This document shows, in pieces, positions 8,967 to 18,726 of a DNA stretch of 64,000 nt (its first letter is position 1; the number at the start of each line of letters is the position of its first letter). The stretch spans positions 1,302,001 through 1,366,000 of the forward strand of contig NZ_CP016756.1 of NCBI RefSeq assembly GCF_001700965.1, read 5' to 3'. Under the pieces are notes generated by a model. The model saw only the letters and a program-made list of their open reading frames with translations, was not told where the DNA came from and did no database searches. This stretch comes from Stenotrophomonas nitritireducens. Lineage in GTDB: Bacteria; Pseudomonadota; Gammaproteobacteria; Xanthomonadales; Xanthomonadaceae. Both the position numbers and the translations under genes were made by a program.

Positions 8967-10694
8967 ATGAACACATCCACCCCCGGTGCGCCGCGCAATG
9001 GCGCACGCTGGCTGACGCAGGCCCTGGAAGCCGAAGGCGTGCAAACGCTGTTCGGTTACCCGGGCGGCACCATCATGCCGTTCTATGACGCATTGGTGGA
9101 CTCCAGCCTCAAGCACATCCTGGTACGTCACGAGCAAGGCGCGGCGCTGGCCGCCAACGGGTACGCCCGCGCCAGCGGCAAGGTAGGCGTATGCGTGGCC
9201 ACGTCCGGTCCCGGCGCGTCCAACCTGGTCACCGGCATCGCCGATGCCATGCTCGATTCGGTACCGATGGTGTGCCTGACCGGCCAGGTCGGTACCCCGT
9301 TGCTGGGTACCGATGCCTTCCAGGAACTGGATGTGTTCGGCATGACCTTGCCGATCGTCAAGCACAGCTGGCTGGTGCGCAGCGTCGATGACCTGCCCCA
9401 CGTGGTTGCCGAAGCCTTCCGTGTCGCCCGTGAAGGGCGGCCCGGTCCGGTGCTGATCGACCTGCCCAAGGATGTGCAGCTGGCCAATGCCGCACATCTG
9501 CCCGATCACGTGCCGGCCTCGGTTGATCCGATTCCGGCACCGGCGGCCGAGGCCTTGGCGCAGGCGTTGACTGCCATCGCCCAGGCCGAGAAGCCGGTGA
9601 TCTACGGCGGCGGCGGCATCGCTCTGGGCGATGCGGTGGGCGAGTTCCGCCAGTTCGTCGAAGCCACCGGCATCCCCACCGTGCTGACCCTGCGCGGCCT
9701 GGGTGCGCTGCCCGCCAACCATCCGCAGTACCTGGGCATGCTGGGCATGCATGGCACGCGCGCCGCCAACATGGCGGTGCAGGAGTCGGATCTGCTGATC
9801 GTGGTCGGCGCCCGCTTTGATGACCGTGCCACCGGCAAGCTGACCGAGTTCGCCCCGTTTGCCCGCGTCATCCACCTGGATGCGGACATCTATGAAATCT
9901 CCAAACTGCGCGGTGCCGACATCTCGTTGCCGGGCAATGTGCGCGACGGCCTGCAAGCGCTGACTGGCGAGCGTGCCAACTGCAACGCCTGGCGCGCCCG
10001 CTGCGCCGCCAACCGCGAAAAATTCACCGCTCGCTACGATGCGCCCGGCGAGCAGATCTACGCCCCGCGCCTGCTGAAGCGGCTGAGCGAAGTGGCACCG
10101 CCCGACACAGTGATCGCCTGCGATGTCGGCCAGCACCAGATGTGGGTGGCGCAGCACTGCCGCTTCAACCATCCCCGCAACCACCTGACGTCCGGTGCGC
10201 TGGGCACGATGGGCTTCGGCTTGCCGGCGGCGATGGGCGCGCAGTTCGCCTGCCCTGACCGCACCGTGGTGCTGGTCTCCGGCGATGGCAGTTTCATGAT
10301 GAACGTGCAGGAGCTGGCGACCATCGCCCGCTGCAAGCTGCCGATCAAGATCGTGCTGCTGGACAACTCCTCGCTGGGCATGGTGCGCCAGTGGCAGGAG
10401 CTGTTCCACGCCGAGCGCTACAGCGAGATCGACCTGTCCGACAACCCGGACTTCGTCGCCCTGGCCCAGGTCTTCGGCATCAAGGCCAAGCGCATCGTCG
10501 ACCGCGCCGAGGTCGAGGACGGCCTGGCCGAACTGTTCGACGCGCCCGGCCCGATGCTGCTGCACGTGGCCATCGACGCACGCGCCAACGTCTGGCCGCT
10601 GGTGCCACCCAACAACGCCAACAGCACCATGCTGGACAGCAACCCGGCCCATGCCAAGGCAACGCAGGAGAGTTCCAATGCAATACCGGCTTGA
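8967..10694 (+). CDS. ilvG: Acetolactate synthase large (catalytic) subunit
   Basis: Thiamine-diphosphate enzyme that condenses pyruvate with pyruvate or 2-oxobutyrate, the first common step of branched-chain amino acid synthesis. 575 residues. The ThDP-activating Glu56 sits in RHEQGAALAANGYARASG, and the ThDP/Mg motif GDGSFMMNVQELATIARCKL with LLDNSSLGMVRQWQ begins at about residue 438. Paired with an IlvM-type small subunit, so the isozyme II name ilvG fits better than ilvB. The 3' end overlaps ilvM by 17 nt, implying translational coupling. Confidence 0.96.
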   Translation: MNTSTPGAPRNGARWLTQALEAEGVQTLFGYPGGTIMPFYDALVDSSLKHILVRHEQGAALAANGYARASGKVGVCVATSGPGASNLVTGIADAMLDSVPMVCLTGQVGTPLLGTDAFQELDVFGMTLPIVKHSWLVRSVDDLPHVVAEAFRVAREGRPGPVLIDLPKDVQLANAAHLPDHVPASVDPIPAPAAEALAQALTAIAQAEKPVIYGGGGIALGDAVGEFRQFVEATGIPTVLTLRGLGALPANHPQYLGMLGMHGTRAANMAVQESDLLIVVGARFDDRATGKLTEFAPFARVIHLDADIYEISKLRGADISLPGNVRDGLQALTGERANCNAWRARCAANREKFTARYDAPGEQIYAPRLLKRLSEVAPPDTVIACDVGQHQMWVAQHCRFNHPRNHLTSGALGTMGFGLPAAMGAQFACPDRTVVLVSGDGSFMMNVQELATIARCKLPIKIVLLDNSSLGMVRQWQELFHAERYSEIDLSDNPDFVALAQVFGIKAKRIVDRAEVEDGLAELFDAPGPMLLHVAIDARANVWPLVPPNNANSTMLDSNPAHAKATQESSNAIPA

Positions 10695-10929
10695 CCTGGT
10701 GCTGAAGCCTGCCGAAGGCGCGCTGGTGCGCGTGCTCGGCATGGTCGAACGGCGCGGCTTCGCCGCCAACAACATCGCCGGCGCACGCCGGGCCGACGAT
10801 GCCGGCCGCTGGCACGTGCAGATCGACATCGACGGTACCCGTCCGCCGGAAACGCTGTGCCACCAGCTGCAGAAAGTGTACGACTGCGAATCCGTGCGGC
10901 TGGTACCGGTGGCAGGTGCCAGCGTATGA
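10678..10929 (+). CDS. ilvM: Acetolactate synthase small subunit, ACT domain
   Basis: An 83-residue single ACT domain (MQYRLDLVLKPAEGALVRVL, MVERRGFAANNIAGAR) matching the short regulatory subunit of isozyme II. It stabilises and regulates the large subunit; E. coli isozyme II is not valine-inhibited, but whether that holds here is unknown. The start lies inside the end of ilvG, preceded by GGAGAG, so both subunits are probably made in fixed ratio. Confidence 0.92.
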   Translation: MQYRLDLVLKPAEGALVRVLGMVERRGFAANNIAGARRADDAGRWHVQIDIDGTRPPETLCHQLQKVYDCESVRLVPVAGASV

Positions 10930-11040
10930 GCAGCGATGTAAGTGGCGTACCGGTAGCACGCCGCCGCAAGCAACGGAGGGGTCTTCTTCAACGCGGGCAA
11001 CCGACAGGTCGCTCGCCGGTTTGCGGTGACGGCCACGTAC

Positions 11041-12141
11041 ATGCCTGATCGTGGCCGCCCCGTCGCAGTTGCAACACCCGCTGACGTCCTGAACGTCAGT
11101 GTTGCCGACGTATTGGCCGCGCAGGCCCGCCTGCGCCGTTTCCTGCCACCTACCCCGCTGCATTATGCCGAGCGTTTCGGCACCTGGCTCAAACTTGAGA
11201 ACCTGCAGCGCACCGGTTCCTACAAGGTGCGTGGTGCCTTGAACGCGCTGCTGGCCGCGCTGGAACGTGGCGACGAGCGTCCGGTGATCTGCGCCTCGGC
11301 CGGCAACCATGCACAGGGCGTGGCCTGGGCGTCGCACCGGCTGGGCGTGCAGGCCATCACGGTGATGCCGCACGGCGCACCGGCCACCAAGATTGCCGGC
11401 GTCCAGCATTGGGGCGCCACCGTGCGCCAGCATGGCAACAGCTATGACGAAGCCTTTGCCTTCGCCCGTGAGCTGGCCGAACAGAACGGCTACCGCTTCC
11501 TGTCCGCCTTCGACGACCCCGATGTGATCGCCGGCCAGGGCACGCTGGGCATCGAGCTGGCACCGCATGCACCGGACGTGGTGATCGTGCCAATCGGCGG
11601 CGGCGGCCTGGCATCAGGCGTGGCGCTGGCGTTGAAATCGCAGGGCGTGCGCATCATCGGCGCACAGGTCGAGGGCGTGGATTCCATGGCCCGCGCGATC
11701 AAGGGTGACGTGCGCGAGATCGACCCGGTGCCGACCCTGGCCGATGGCGTCAAGGTCAAAATCCCCGGCTTCATCACCCGTCGCCTGTGCGCCAGCCTGC
11801 TCGACGATGTGGTCATCGTGCGTGAGGCCGAGCTGCGCGAAACCCTGGTGCGGCTGGCACTGGAAGAACACGTCATCGCCGAAGGCGCCGGCGCGCTGGC
11901 GCTGGCCGCCGGCCGCCGCGTTTCCGGCAAGCGCAAGTGTGCAGTGGTGTCCGGTGGCAACATCGATGCCACGGTATTGTCGACGTTGTTGTCTGAAGTC
12001 CGCCCCAGCCCACCACGCAAACCTAGACGGCGTAACGCCGAACGACTTAGAAGCCGTGTCGTCGCATCGACACAGCGCAGCATCAAATCCGAATCCCCCA
12101 TTATTTCCGTTACCGCCGCAGTCGAGGAGACCCTCTGGTGA
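11041..12141 (+). CDS. ilvA: Threonine deaminase, short form lacking ACT domains
   Basis: PLP enzyme that converts threonine to 2-oxobutyrate, committing carbon to isoleucine. 366 residues. The PLP lysine is Lys62 in [10 protein letters not shown], the same number as in E. coli IlvA, which supports ATG at 11041 over an in-frame GTG at 11026. The phosphate loop [11 protein letters not shown] and the glycine loop [10 protein letters not shown] are present. The catalytic domain ends near residue 320 and is followed by a basic tail ([15 protein letters not shown]) instead of the two ACT-like domains that give isoleucine feedback in E. coli IlvA. The stop overlaps the leuA start (GTGA). By length it resembles catabolic TdcB, but the operon makes a biosynthetic role clear. 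Confidence 0.92.
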   Translation: MPDRGRPVAVATPADVLNVSVADVLAAQARLRRFLPPTPLHYAERFGTWLKLENLQRTGSYKVRGALNALLAALERGDERPVICASAGNHAQGVAWASHRLGVQAITVMPHGAPATKIAGVQHWGATVRQHGNSYDEAFAFARELAEQNGYRFLSAFDDPDVIAGQGTLGIELAPHAPDVVIVPIGGGGLASGVALALKSQGVRIIGAQVEGVDSMARAIKGDVREIDPVPTLADGVKVKIPGFITRRLCASLLDDVVIVREAELRETLVRLALEEHVIAEGAGALALAAGRRVSGKRKCAVVSGGNIDATVLSTLLSEVRPSPPRKPRRRNAERLRSRVVASTQRSIKSESPIISVTAAVEETLW

Positions 12142-13691
12142 ACACTCCAGCCATCAATACCCCGCGAATTACCATCTTCGACACGACCCTGCGTGACGGT
12201 GAACAATCACCCGGCTGCAGCATGACGCCACCGCAGAAGCTGGTGATGGCAAGGGCGCTGGCGGAACTGGGCGTGGACGTGATCGAAACCGGCTTCCCCG
12301 CAAGTTCACAGTCCGACCGTGAAGCGATGGCGCTGATCGGCCGCGAGGTACGCCAGCCGGTCCTGGCAGTGCTGTCGCGCTGCCTGGCCGGCGATATTGA
12401 AACCTCCATCAAGGCGCTGGAAGCGGCTGCACGCCCGCGCCTGCATCTGTTCCTGTCGACCAGCCCGCTGCACCGCGAGCACAAGCTGCGCATCAGCAAG
12501 GAGCAGGTACTGGAATCGGTGCACAAGCATGTGAGCATGGCGCGCGGCTATCTGGATGACATCGAGTTCTCTGCCGAAGACGCCACCCGCACCGAGCTGG
12601 ACTTCCTGACCGAAGTCACCCAGGTGGCCATCGCCGCCGGTGCGCGCACCATCAACTTGCCCGACACCGTCGGCTTCACCACGCCGGAAGAAATCCGCGC
12701 GATGTTCCAGCACGTGATCGGCAATGCCGCCGGTGCCGACAAGGTGATCTTCAGCACGCATTGCCATAACGACCTGGGCCTGGCCGTGGCCAACTCGCTG
12801 GCCGCCATCGAAGGCGGTGCACGCCAGGTGGAGGGCTCGATCAATGGCATCGGCGAACGCGCCGGCAACTGCGCGCTGGAAGAAATCGCAATGGTGCTGA
12901 AGGTGCGCAATGCCTTCTACAACTTCGACACTGGCTTCGATACGCAGCGCATAGTGCCCACCTCGCAGCTGTTGCAGCGCCTGGTCGGCATGCCGGTGCA
13001 GCGCAACAAGGCCATCGTTGGTGCCAATGCCTTCGCGCATGAATCGGGCATCCACCAGCACGGCATGCTGCGCAACCGCAACACCTACGAAATCATGCGA
13101 CCGGAAGACGTGGGCTGGGAATCCTCGCAGATGGTGCTGGGCCGCCACAGCGGCCGCGCCGCGGTCGAGGCACGCCTGCGTGCGCTGGGCTTCTGGCTGG
13201 AAGAGGAAGAACTGAAGCTGGTCTTCGAGCAGTTCAAGGCGCTGTGCGAGCAGCAGCGCGTGGTCACCGACGCCGACCTGCAGACCCTGATGCAGGGCAC
13301 CTCCAGCAGCGACGGCTACCGCCTGGCCTCGATGACCATCAGCGATGTCGGCAGCCGCGCCAATGCACTGGTTGAATTGTCCGACCCGGAAGGCAACCGC
13401 GTGGCCGAAACCGCCCAAGGTGATGGTCCGGTCGATGCATTGTTCTCGGCGCTGTCGGCGGCCACCGGCATCCAGTTGAGCCTGGACAGCTACCACGTGC
13501 ACAGCGTCGGCATCGGTGCCGATGCACGTGGCGAGGCCAACCTGAGCGTACGTCACGAAGGTGAGATCCTCGAAGGTACCGGCACCAGCCGCGACATCAT
13601 CGAGGCCAGCGCGCTGGCCTGGCTGGATGTCACCAACCGCCTGCTGCGCCAGCGTGAAGGCAGCAAGACCGAAGAAGCCGTCAGCGCCTGA
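12138..13691 (+). CDS. leuA: 2-isopropylmalate synthase
   Basis: First committed step of leucine synthesis: condensation of acetyl-CoA with 2-oxoisovalerate. 517 residues, GTG start overlapping the ilvA stop. The N-terminal TIM barrel has [16 protein letters not shown] (base and metal ligand region) and the metal-binding [15 protein letters not shown]. The C-terminal LeuA dimer domain (about residues 390-505, [20 protein letters not shown]) is the leucine feedback site. About the size of E. coli LeuA (523). Confidence 0.97.
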   Translation: MNTPAINTPRITIFDTTLRDGEQSPGCSMTPPQKLVMARALAELGVDVIETGFPASSQSDREAMALIGREVRQPVLAVLSRCLAGDIETSIKALEAAARPRLHLFLSTSPLHREHKLRISKEQVLESVHKHVSMARGYLDDIEFSAEDATRTELDFLTEVTQVAIAAGARTINLPDTVGFTTPEEIRAMFQHVIGNAAGADKVIFSTHCHNDLGLAVANSLAAIEGGARQVEGSINGIGERAGNCALEEIAMVLKVRNAFYNFDTGFDTQRIVPTSQLLQRLVGMPVQRNKAIVGANAFAHESGIHQHGMLRNRNTYEIMRPEDVGWESSQMVLGRHSGRAAVEARLRALGFWLEEEELKLVFEQFKALCEQQRVVTDADLQTLMQGTSSSDGYRLASMTISDVGSRANALVELSDPEGNRVAETAQGDGPVDALFSALSAATGIQLSLDSYHVHSVGIGADARGEANLSVRHEGEILEGTGTSRDIIEASALAWLDVTNRLLRQREGSKTEEAVSA

Positions 13692-13727
13692 GCGCGACGG
13701 CAGAACAATAGGCAACGGAACGTACTG

Positions 13728-15146
<1,419 letters not shown>

Positions 15147-15160
15147 TGGTCGCCGCTTTT

Positions 15161-15292
15161 GCCCTTCTCCCTCTGGGAGAAGCTGCCCCGCAGGGGCGGA
15201 TGAGGGCGAGATCCCCTCATTCCGGCAAACACGCCGAGCAAGCCCACCCTCATCCGGCGCTGCGCGCCACCTTCTCCCGCAGGGAGAAGGGC
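15161..15292. repeat. 46-bp inverted repeat between leuC and leuD
   Basis: Two arms, 15161-15206 and 15247-15292, are reverse complements over about 46 bp with few differences, separated by 40 bp. Each arm carries two smaller palindromes (CTTCTCCC..GGGAGAAG and an inner CCCCGCAGGGG in one arm, GCGCGCAGCGC in the other). The inner differences keep self-pairing, a compensatory pattern. In RNA this would be a very stable structure in the middle of the leu transcript. It looks like a dispersed Xanthomonadaceae intergenic repeat rather than a gene-specific element. Confidence 0.8.
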
Positions 15293-15312
15293 TACGTACT
15301 GGAGCTGTACTG

Positions 15313-15888
15313 ATGGCCGCCCTGACCCGCATCGTGTCGCGCAGCGTGGTGCTGCGCCAGACCAATATCGACACCGACCAGATCATCCCGGCGCGTTTCC
15401 TGTCCACCACCGAGCGTGCCGGTCTGGGCAAGAACGCATTCAATGACTGGCGTTGGCAGGCCGATGGCACACCGAACGCCGAGTTCGCCTTCAACCAGCC
15501 ACACAACCAGGGCCGCGCCATCCTGCTGGCCGGGCGCAACTTCGGTTGCGGTTCCTCGCGCGAGCATGCGCCATGGGCCTTGACCGATCTGGGCCTGCAG
15601 GCGATTGTCAGCAGCGAGATCGCCGACATCTTCCGTGGCAATTCGCTGAAGAACGGCCTGCTGCCGATCGTGCTGGACGAAGCCGACGTGCAGGAACTGA
15701 TGCAGAACCCGGACGATGAACTGACCGTGGATGTGGCCAGCCGCGAGCTGCGCACCTCCAGCGGCAAGGTCTATCACTTCCCGCTGGATGGTTTCTCGCA
15801 GACCTGCCTGTTGGAAGGCGTGGACCAGCTGGGTTGGTTGCTGGGGCGTGCGGATGAGATCGAGCGCTATGAGGCTGCTCGCGCGTAA
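15313..15888 (+). CDS. leuD: 3-isopropylmalate dehydratase small subunit
   Basis: Swivel-domain partner of LeuC, 191 residues. Family motifs are RQTNIDTDQIIPARFL and GRNFGCGSSREHAPWAL. The frame is open upstream to 15097 through the repeat, but ATG at 15313 gives the normal LeuD N-terminus (MAALTRIVSRSVV), with GGAG nearby upstream. Confidence 0.97.
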   Translation: MAALTRIVSRSVVLRQTNIDTDQIIPARFLSTTERAGLGKNAFNDWRWQADGTPNAEFAFNQPHNQGRAILLAGRNFGCGSSREHAPWALTDLGLQAIVSSEIADIFRGNSLKNGLLPIVLDEADVQELMQNPDDELTVDVASRELRTSSGKVYHFPLDGFSQTCLLEGVDQLGWLLGRADEIERYEAARA

Positions 15889-15890
15889 GC

Positions 15891-16090
15891 CTCTCCTTCT
15901 CCCTCCGGGAGACAGTCCGGCAGGATTGCCGGACTGCACGGCGTAGCCGCCCGTAGGGTGAGGCACATGGATGTGCCGAATGCAGGTGCCCCGCAGGGGC
16001 GGATGAGGGTAAGCGCGAAGCCTCATGCAGCCAAGCACCGCGCGATGCTCCCTACCCTCTCCCCAACCCCTCTCCCGGAGGGAGAGGGGC
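15891..16090. repeat. Repeat-rich gap between leuD and leuB
   Basis: A second member of the C-rich/G-rich inverted-repeat family: CTCCTTCTCCCTCCGGGAGA at the left and CCTCTCCCGGAGGGAGAGGGG at the right (about 16061-16090), with inner palindromes GTCCGGCA..TGCCGGAC and GCCCCGCAGGGGCGG between. No reading frame here looks coding. It separates leuD from leuB by 240 bp without a T-run terminator. Confidence 0.7.
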
Positions 16091-16128
16091 TTCAGACAAA
16101 AACAGTACAAAGCAACCGGAAACCTTAC

Positions 16129-17190
16129 ATGCAAGCCAACATCGTCGTACTGCCGGGTGACGGCATCGGTCCTGAAATTACTGCCGTCGCCGTTGACGTG
16201 CTCAAGGCCATCGCCGCCCGCTTCGGTCACAGCTTCAACTTCAACGAATACGACATCGGCGGCATTGCCATCGACAAGCACGGCGAACCGCTGCCGGCTG
16301 CCACGCTGGATGCCTGCAGCAAGGCCGATGCAGTCCTGCTTGGCGCCGTCGGTGGCCCCAAGTGGTCCGACCCGAATGCCAAGGTGCGCCCGGAGCAAGG
16401 CCTGCTGGCCATCCGCAAGGCGCTGGGCCTGTTCGCCAACCTGCGCCCGGTGCGCACCCATCCGGCTGCACTCAATGCCTCGCCGATCAAGCCGGAACTG
16501 CTCAAGGACGTGGACTTCGTCGTGGTGCGCGAGCTGACCGGCGGCATCTACTTCGGTGACAAGACCCGCGACGCCGACAGCGCCAGCGACCTGTGCCGCT
16601 ACACCACGGTGGAGATCGAACGCGTGCTGCGCAGCGCCTTCCGCCTGGCCCAGGCCCGTCGCGGCAAGCTGACTTCGGTGGACAAGGCCAATGTGCTGGA
16701 GACCTCCCGCCTGTGGCGTGACATCGCCACCCGCGTCGGCCGCGAAGAATTCCCGGACGTCGAGCTGGAACACCAGCTGGTCGATTCCATGGCCATGCAC
16801 CTGATCGCCAAGCCGCGCGTCTACGATGTGATCGTCACCGAGAACATGTTCGGCGACATCCTCACCGACGAAGCCTCGATGCTGGCCGGCTCGCTGGGCC
16901 TGCTGCCGTCGGCCTCGCTGGGCGAACAGGGCAAGGTCGGCATCTACGAACCCATCCACGGTTCGGCGCCGGACATCGCCGGCAAGGGCATCGCCAATCC
17001 CTACGCCACCATCTTGAGCGCGGCCATGTTGCTGCGCCATTCGCTGGGGCTGGAGGACGAGGCGGCTGCCATCGAGCAGGCAGTGAGCGCCGCACTTGAT
17101 GCGGGTCAGTTCACCGCCGACCTGGCCGCGCAAGGCCAGGCACTCAACACCCAGCAAGCCGGCCAGGCGGTGCTTGCGCAGCTGCACTGA
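16129..17190 (+). CDS. leuB: 3-isopropylmalate dehydrogenase
   Basis: NAD-dependent oxidative decarboxylation of 3-isopropylmalate to 2-oxoisocaproate, the last dedicated leucine step before transamination. 353 residues; GDGIGPE at residues 10-16, the Asp/Arg active-site segments [11 protein letters not shown] and [17 protein letters not shown], and the NAD-binding segment [19 protein letters not shown] at 16129 restores the normal N-terminus. Last gene of the operon, directly followed by a strong terminator. Confidence 0.97.
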   Translation: MQANIVVLPGDGIGPEITAVAVDVLKAIAARFGHSFNFNEYDIGGIAIDKHGEPLPAATLDACSKADAVLLGAVGGPKWSDPNAKVRPEQGLLAIRKALGLFANLRPVRTHPAALNASPIKPELLKDVDFVVVRELTGGIYFGDKTRDADSASDLCRYTTVEIERVLRSAFRLAQARRGKLTSVDKANVLETSRLWRDIATRVGREEFPDVELEHQLVDSMAMHLIAKPRVYDVIVTENMFGDILTDEASMLAGSLGLLPSASLGEQGKVGIYEPIHGSAPDIAGKGIANPYATILSAAMLLRHSLGLEDEAAAIEQAVSAALDAGQFTADLAAQGQALNTQQAGQAVLAQLH

Positions 17191-17197
17191 CGTAAAC

Positions 17198-17226
17198 GAC
17201 GCGGCCCTTGGCCGCGTCTTTTTTTT
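17198..17226 (+). terminator. Intrinsic terminator of the ilv-leu operon
   Basis: Perfect 9-bp stem GACGCGGCC/GGCCGCGTC (17198-17218) with loop CTT, followed by eight T (17219-17226), starting 7 nt after the leuB stop. Confidence 0.95.
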
Positions 17227-17317
17227 GCGGGCCATTTTTTTCGGGCTGTTCCCGCAGGTGGATACCACGCCGTTTCTTCTTTGGACCTGTCGCTTCAGGC
17301 CCCGCACCAACAAAGGA

Positions 17318-18667
17318 ATGACCTTGAACTACCGTACCCCCGACGACTTCCTGGCCCATGTGGCCAAGCGCGACCCCAACCAATCCGAGTTCCTGCAGGC
17401 AGTAAAGGAAGTGGCCCACAGTCTGTGGCCGTTCCTGCAGCAGAACCCGAAATACACGCAGTACGGGTTGCTGGAACGTCTGGTCGAGCCGGAGCGGGTC
17501 ATCCAGTTCCGCGTCGCCTGGGCCGATGACAAGGGCCAGACCCACGTCAATCGCGCCTGGCGCGTGCAGCACAGCTCGGCCATTGGTCCGTTCAAGGGTG
17601 GCATGCGTTTCCACCCGTCGGTGAACCTATCCATCCTCAAGTTCCTGGCCTTCGAGCAGACCTTCAAGAACGCGCTGACCACGCTGCCGATGGGCGGTGG
17701 CAAGGGCGGTTCGGACTTCGACCCCAAGGGCAAGAGCGATGGCGAGGTGATGCGCTTCTGCCAGGCGCTGATGCTGGAGCTGTACCGCCACCTCGGCCCG
17801 GATACCGATGTGCCGGCCGGTGACATCGGCGTCGGCGCGCGCGAGGTCGGCTTCATGGCCGGCATGATGAAAAAGCTAAGCAACGATGCGGCCTGCGTGT
17901 TCACCGGCAAGGGCCTGGCTTACGGCGGCAGCCTGATGCGCCCGGAAGCCACCGGCTTCGGCACGGTCTACTTCGTCGAGCAGATGCTGCACCATGCCAA
18001 GCGCCAGACCCACGGTGCCAAGGTGCTGATTTCGGGCTCCGGCAATGTGGCCCAGTACGCGGCGATCAAGGCCAGTGATCTCGGTGCCAAGGTGCTGACC
18101 TTCTCCGACTCCGGCGGCACCCTGTATGCGCGCGACGGCTTCGACGAAACCGCCATGCAGGAGGTGATGGCATTGAAGAACGAACGCCGCGGCAGACTGT
18201 CCGAACTGGCCGACGATGCCCGTTTCGAGTTCCTTGCCGATCGCCGCCCCTGGCATATCCCGGCCGATATCGCCCTGCCCTGCGCCACCCAGAACGAACT
18301 GGACGAAGCCGACGCACGCACCCTGGTGCACAACGGCGTGCTATGCGTCGCCGAGGGCGCCAACATGCCGTCCACGCTGGAAGCGGTGGACGTATTCCTG
18401 CAGGCCGGCACGCTGTACGCGCCGGGCAAGGCCAGCAATGCCGGTGGCGTGGCCACCTCGGGCCTGGAAATGAGCCAGAACGCGCTGCGCCTGTCCTGGC
18501 GCCACGCCGATGTGGACGAGCGCCTGCACGTGATCATGAAGGAGATCCACGCCAACTGCGTGCACCACGGCGTGCGTGCAGATGGCAGCGTCAACTATGT
18601 TGATGGCGCCAATATTGCCGGCTTCGTCAAGGTGGCCGATGCGATGCTGGCGCAGGGCCTGTACTGA
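17318..18667 (+). CDS. gdhA: NADP-specific glutamate dehydrogenase
   Basis: Reductive amination of 2-oxoglutarate by ammonium. 449 residues, the size of hexameric bacterial GdhA (E. coli 447). Substrate lysine Lys93 in GPFKGGMRFHP and catalytic Lys129 in LPMGGGKGGSDFDPKGKS are in place. The nucleotide-binding stretch is VLISGSGNVAQYAAIKA. ATG at 17318 is preceded by AAAGGA. Single gene between the leuB terminator and a hairpin shared with the convergent diguanylate cyclase. Confidence 0.97.
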   Translation: MTLNYRTPDDFLAHVAKRDPNQSEFLQAVKEVAHSLWPFLQQNPKYTQYGLLERLVEPERVIQFRVAWADDKGQTHVNRAWRVQHSSAIGPFKGGMRFHPSVNLSILKFLAFEQTFKNALTTLPMGGGKGGSDFDPKGKSDGEVMRFCQALMLELYRHLGPDTDVPAGDIGVGAREVGFMAGMMKKLSNDAACVFTGKGLAYGGSLMRPEATGFGTVYFVEQMLHHAKRQTHGAKVLISGSGNVAQYAAIKASDLGAKVLTFSDSGGTLYARDGFDETAMQEVMALKNERRGRLSELADDARFEFLADRRPWHIPADIALPCATQNELDEADARTLVHNGVLCVAEGANMPSTLEAVDVFLQAGTLYAPGKASNAGGVATSGLEMSQNALRLSWRHADVDERLHVIMKEIHANCVHHGVRADGSVNYVDGANIAGFVKVADAMLAQGLY

Positions 18668-18693
18668 GTCCAGCCTCGCCTGCACTTGCTGCT

Positions 18694-18719
18694 GCAGCGG
18701 TGCCTAACGGCGCCGCTGC
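18694..18719. terminator. Hairpin between convergent gdhA and cyclase genes
   Basis: GCAGCGGTGCC (18694-18704) pairs with GGCGCCGCTGC (18709-18719): 11 pairs including one T/G, loop TAAC. No T-run follows on either strand, so its efficiency as a terminator is uncertain, but its place between two gene ends fits a bidirectional stop. Confidence 0.5.
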
Positions 18720-18726
18720 GCCGGCA

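Noticed and set aside
8781..11042. 753-codon antisense frame over ilvG/ilvM
   Set aside because: A codon-bias shadow in high-GC DNA; His/Gln/Arg-rich low-complexity translation and no Shine-Dalgarno.
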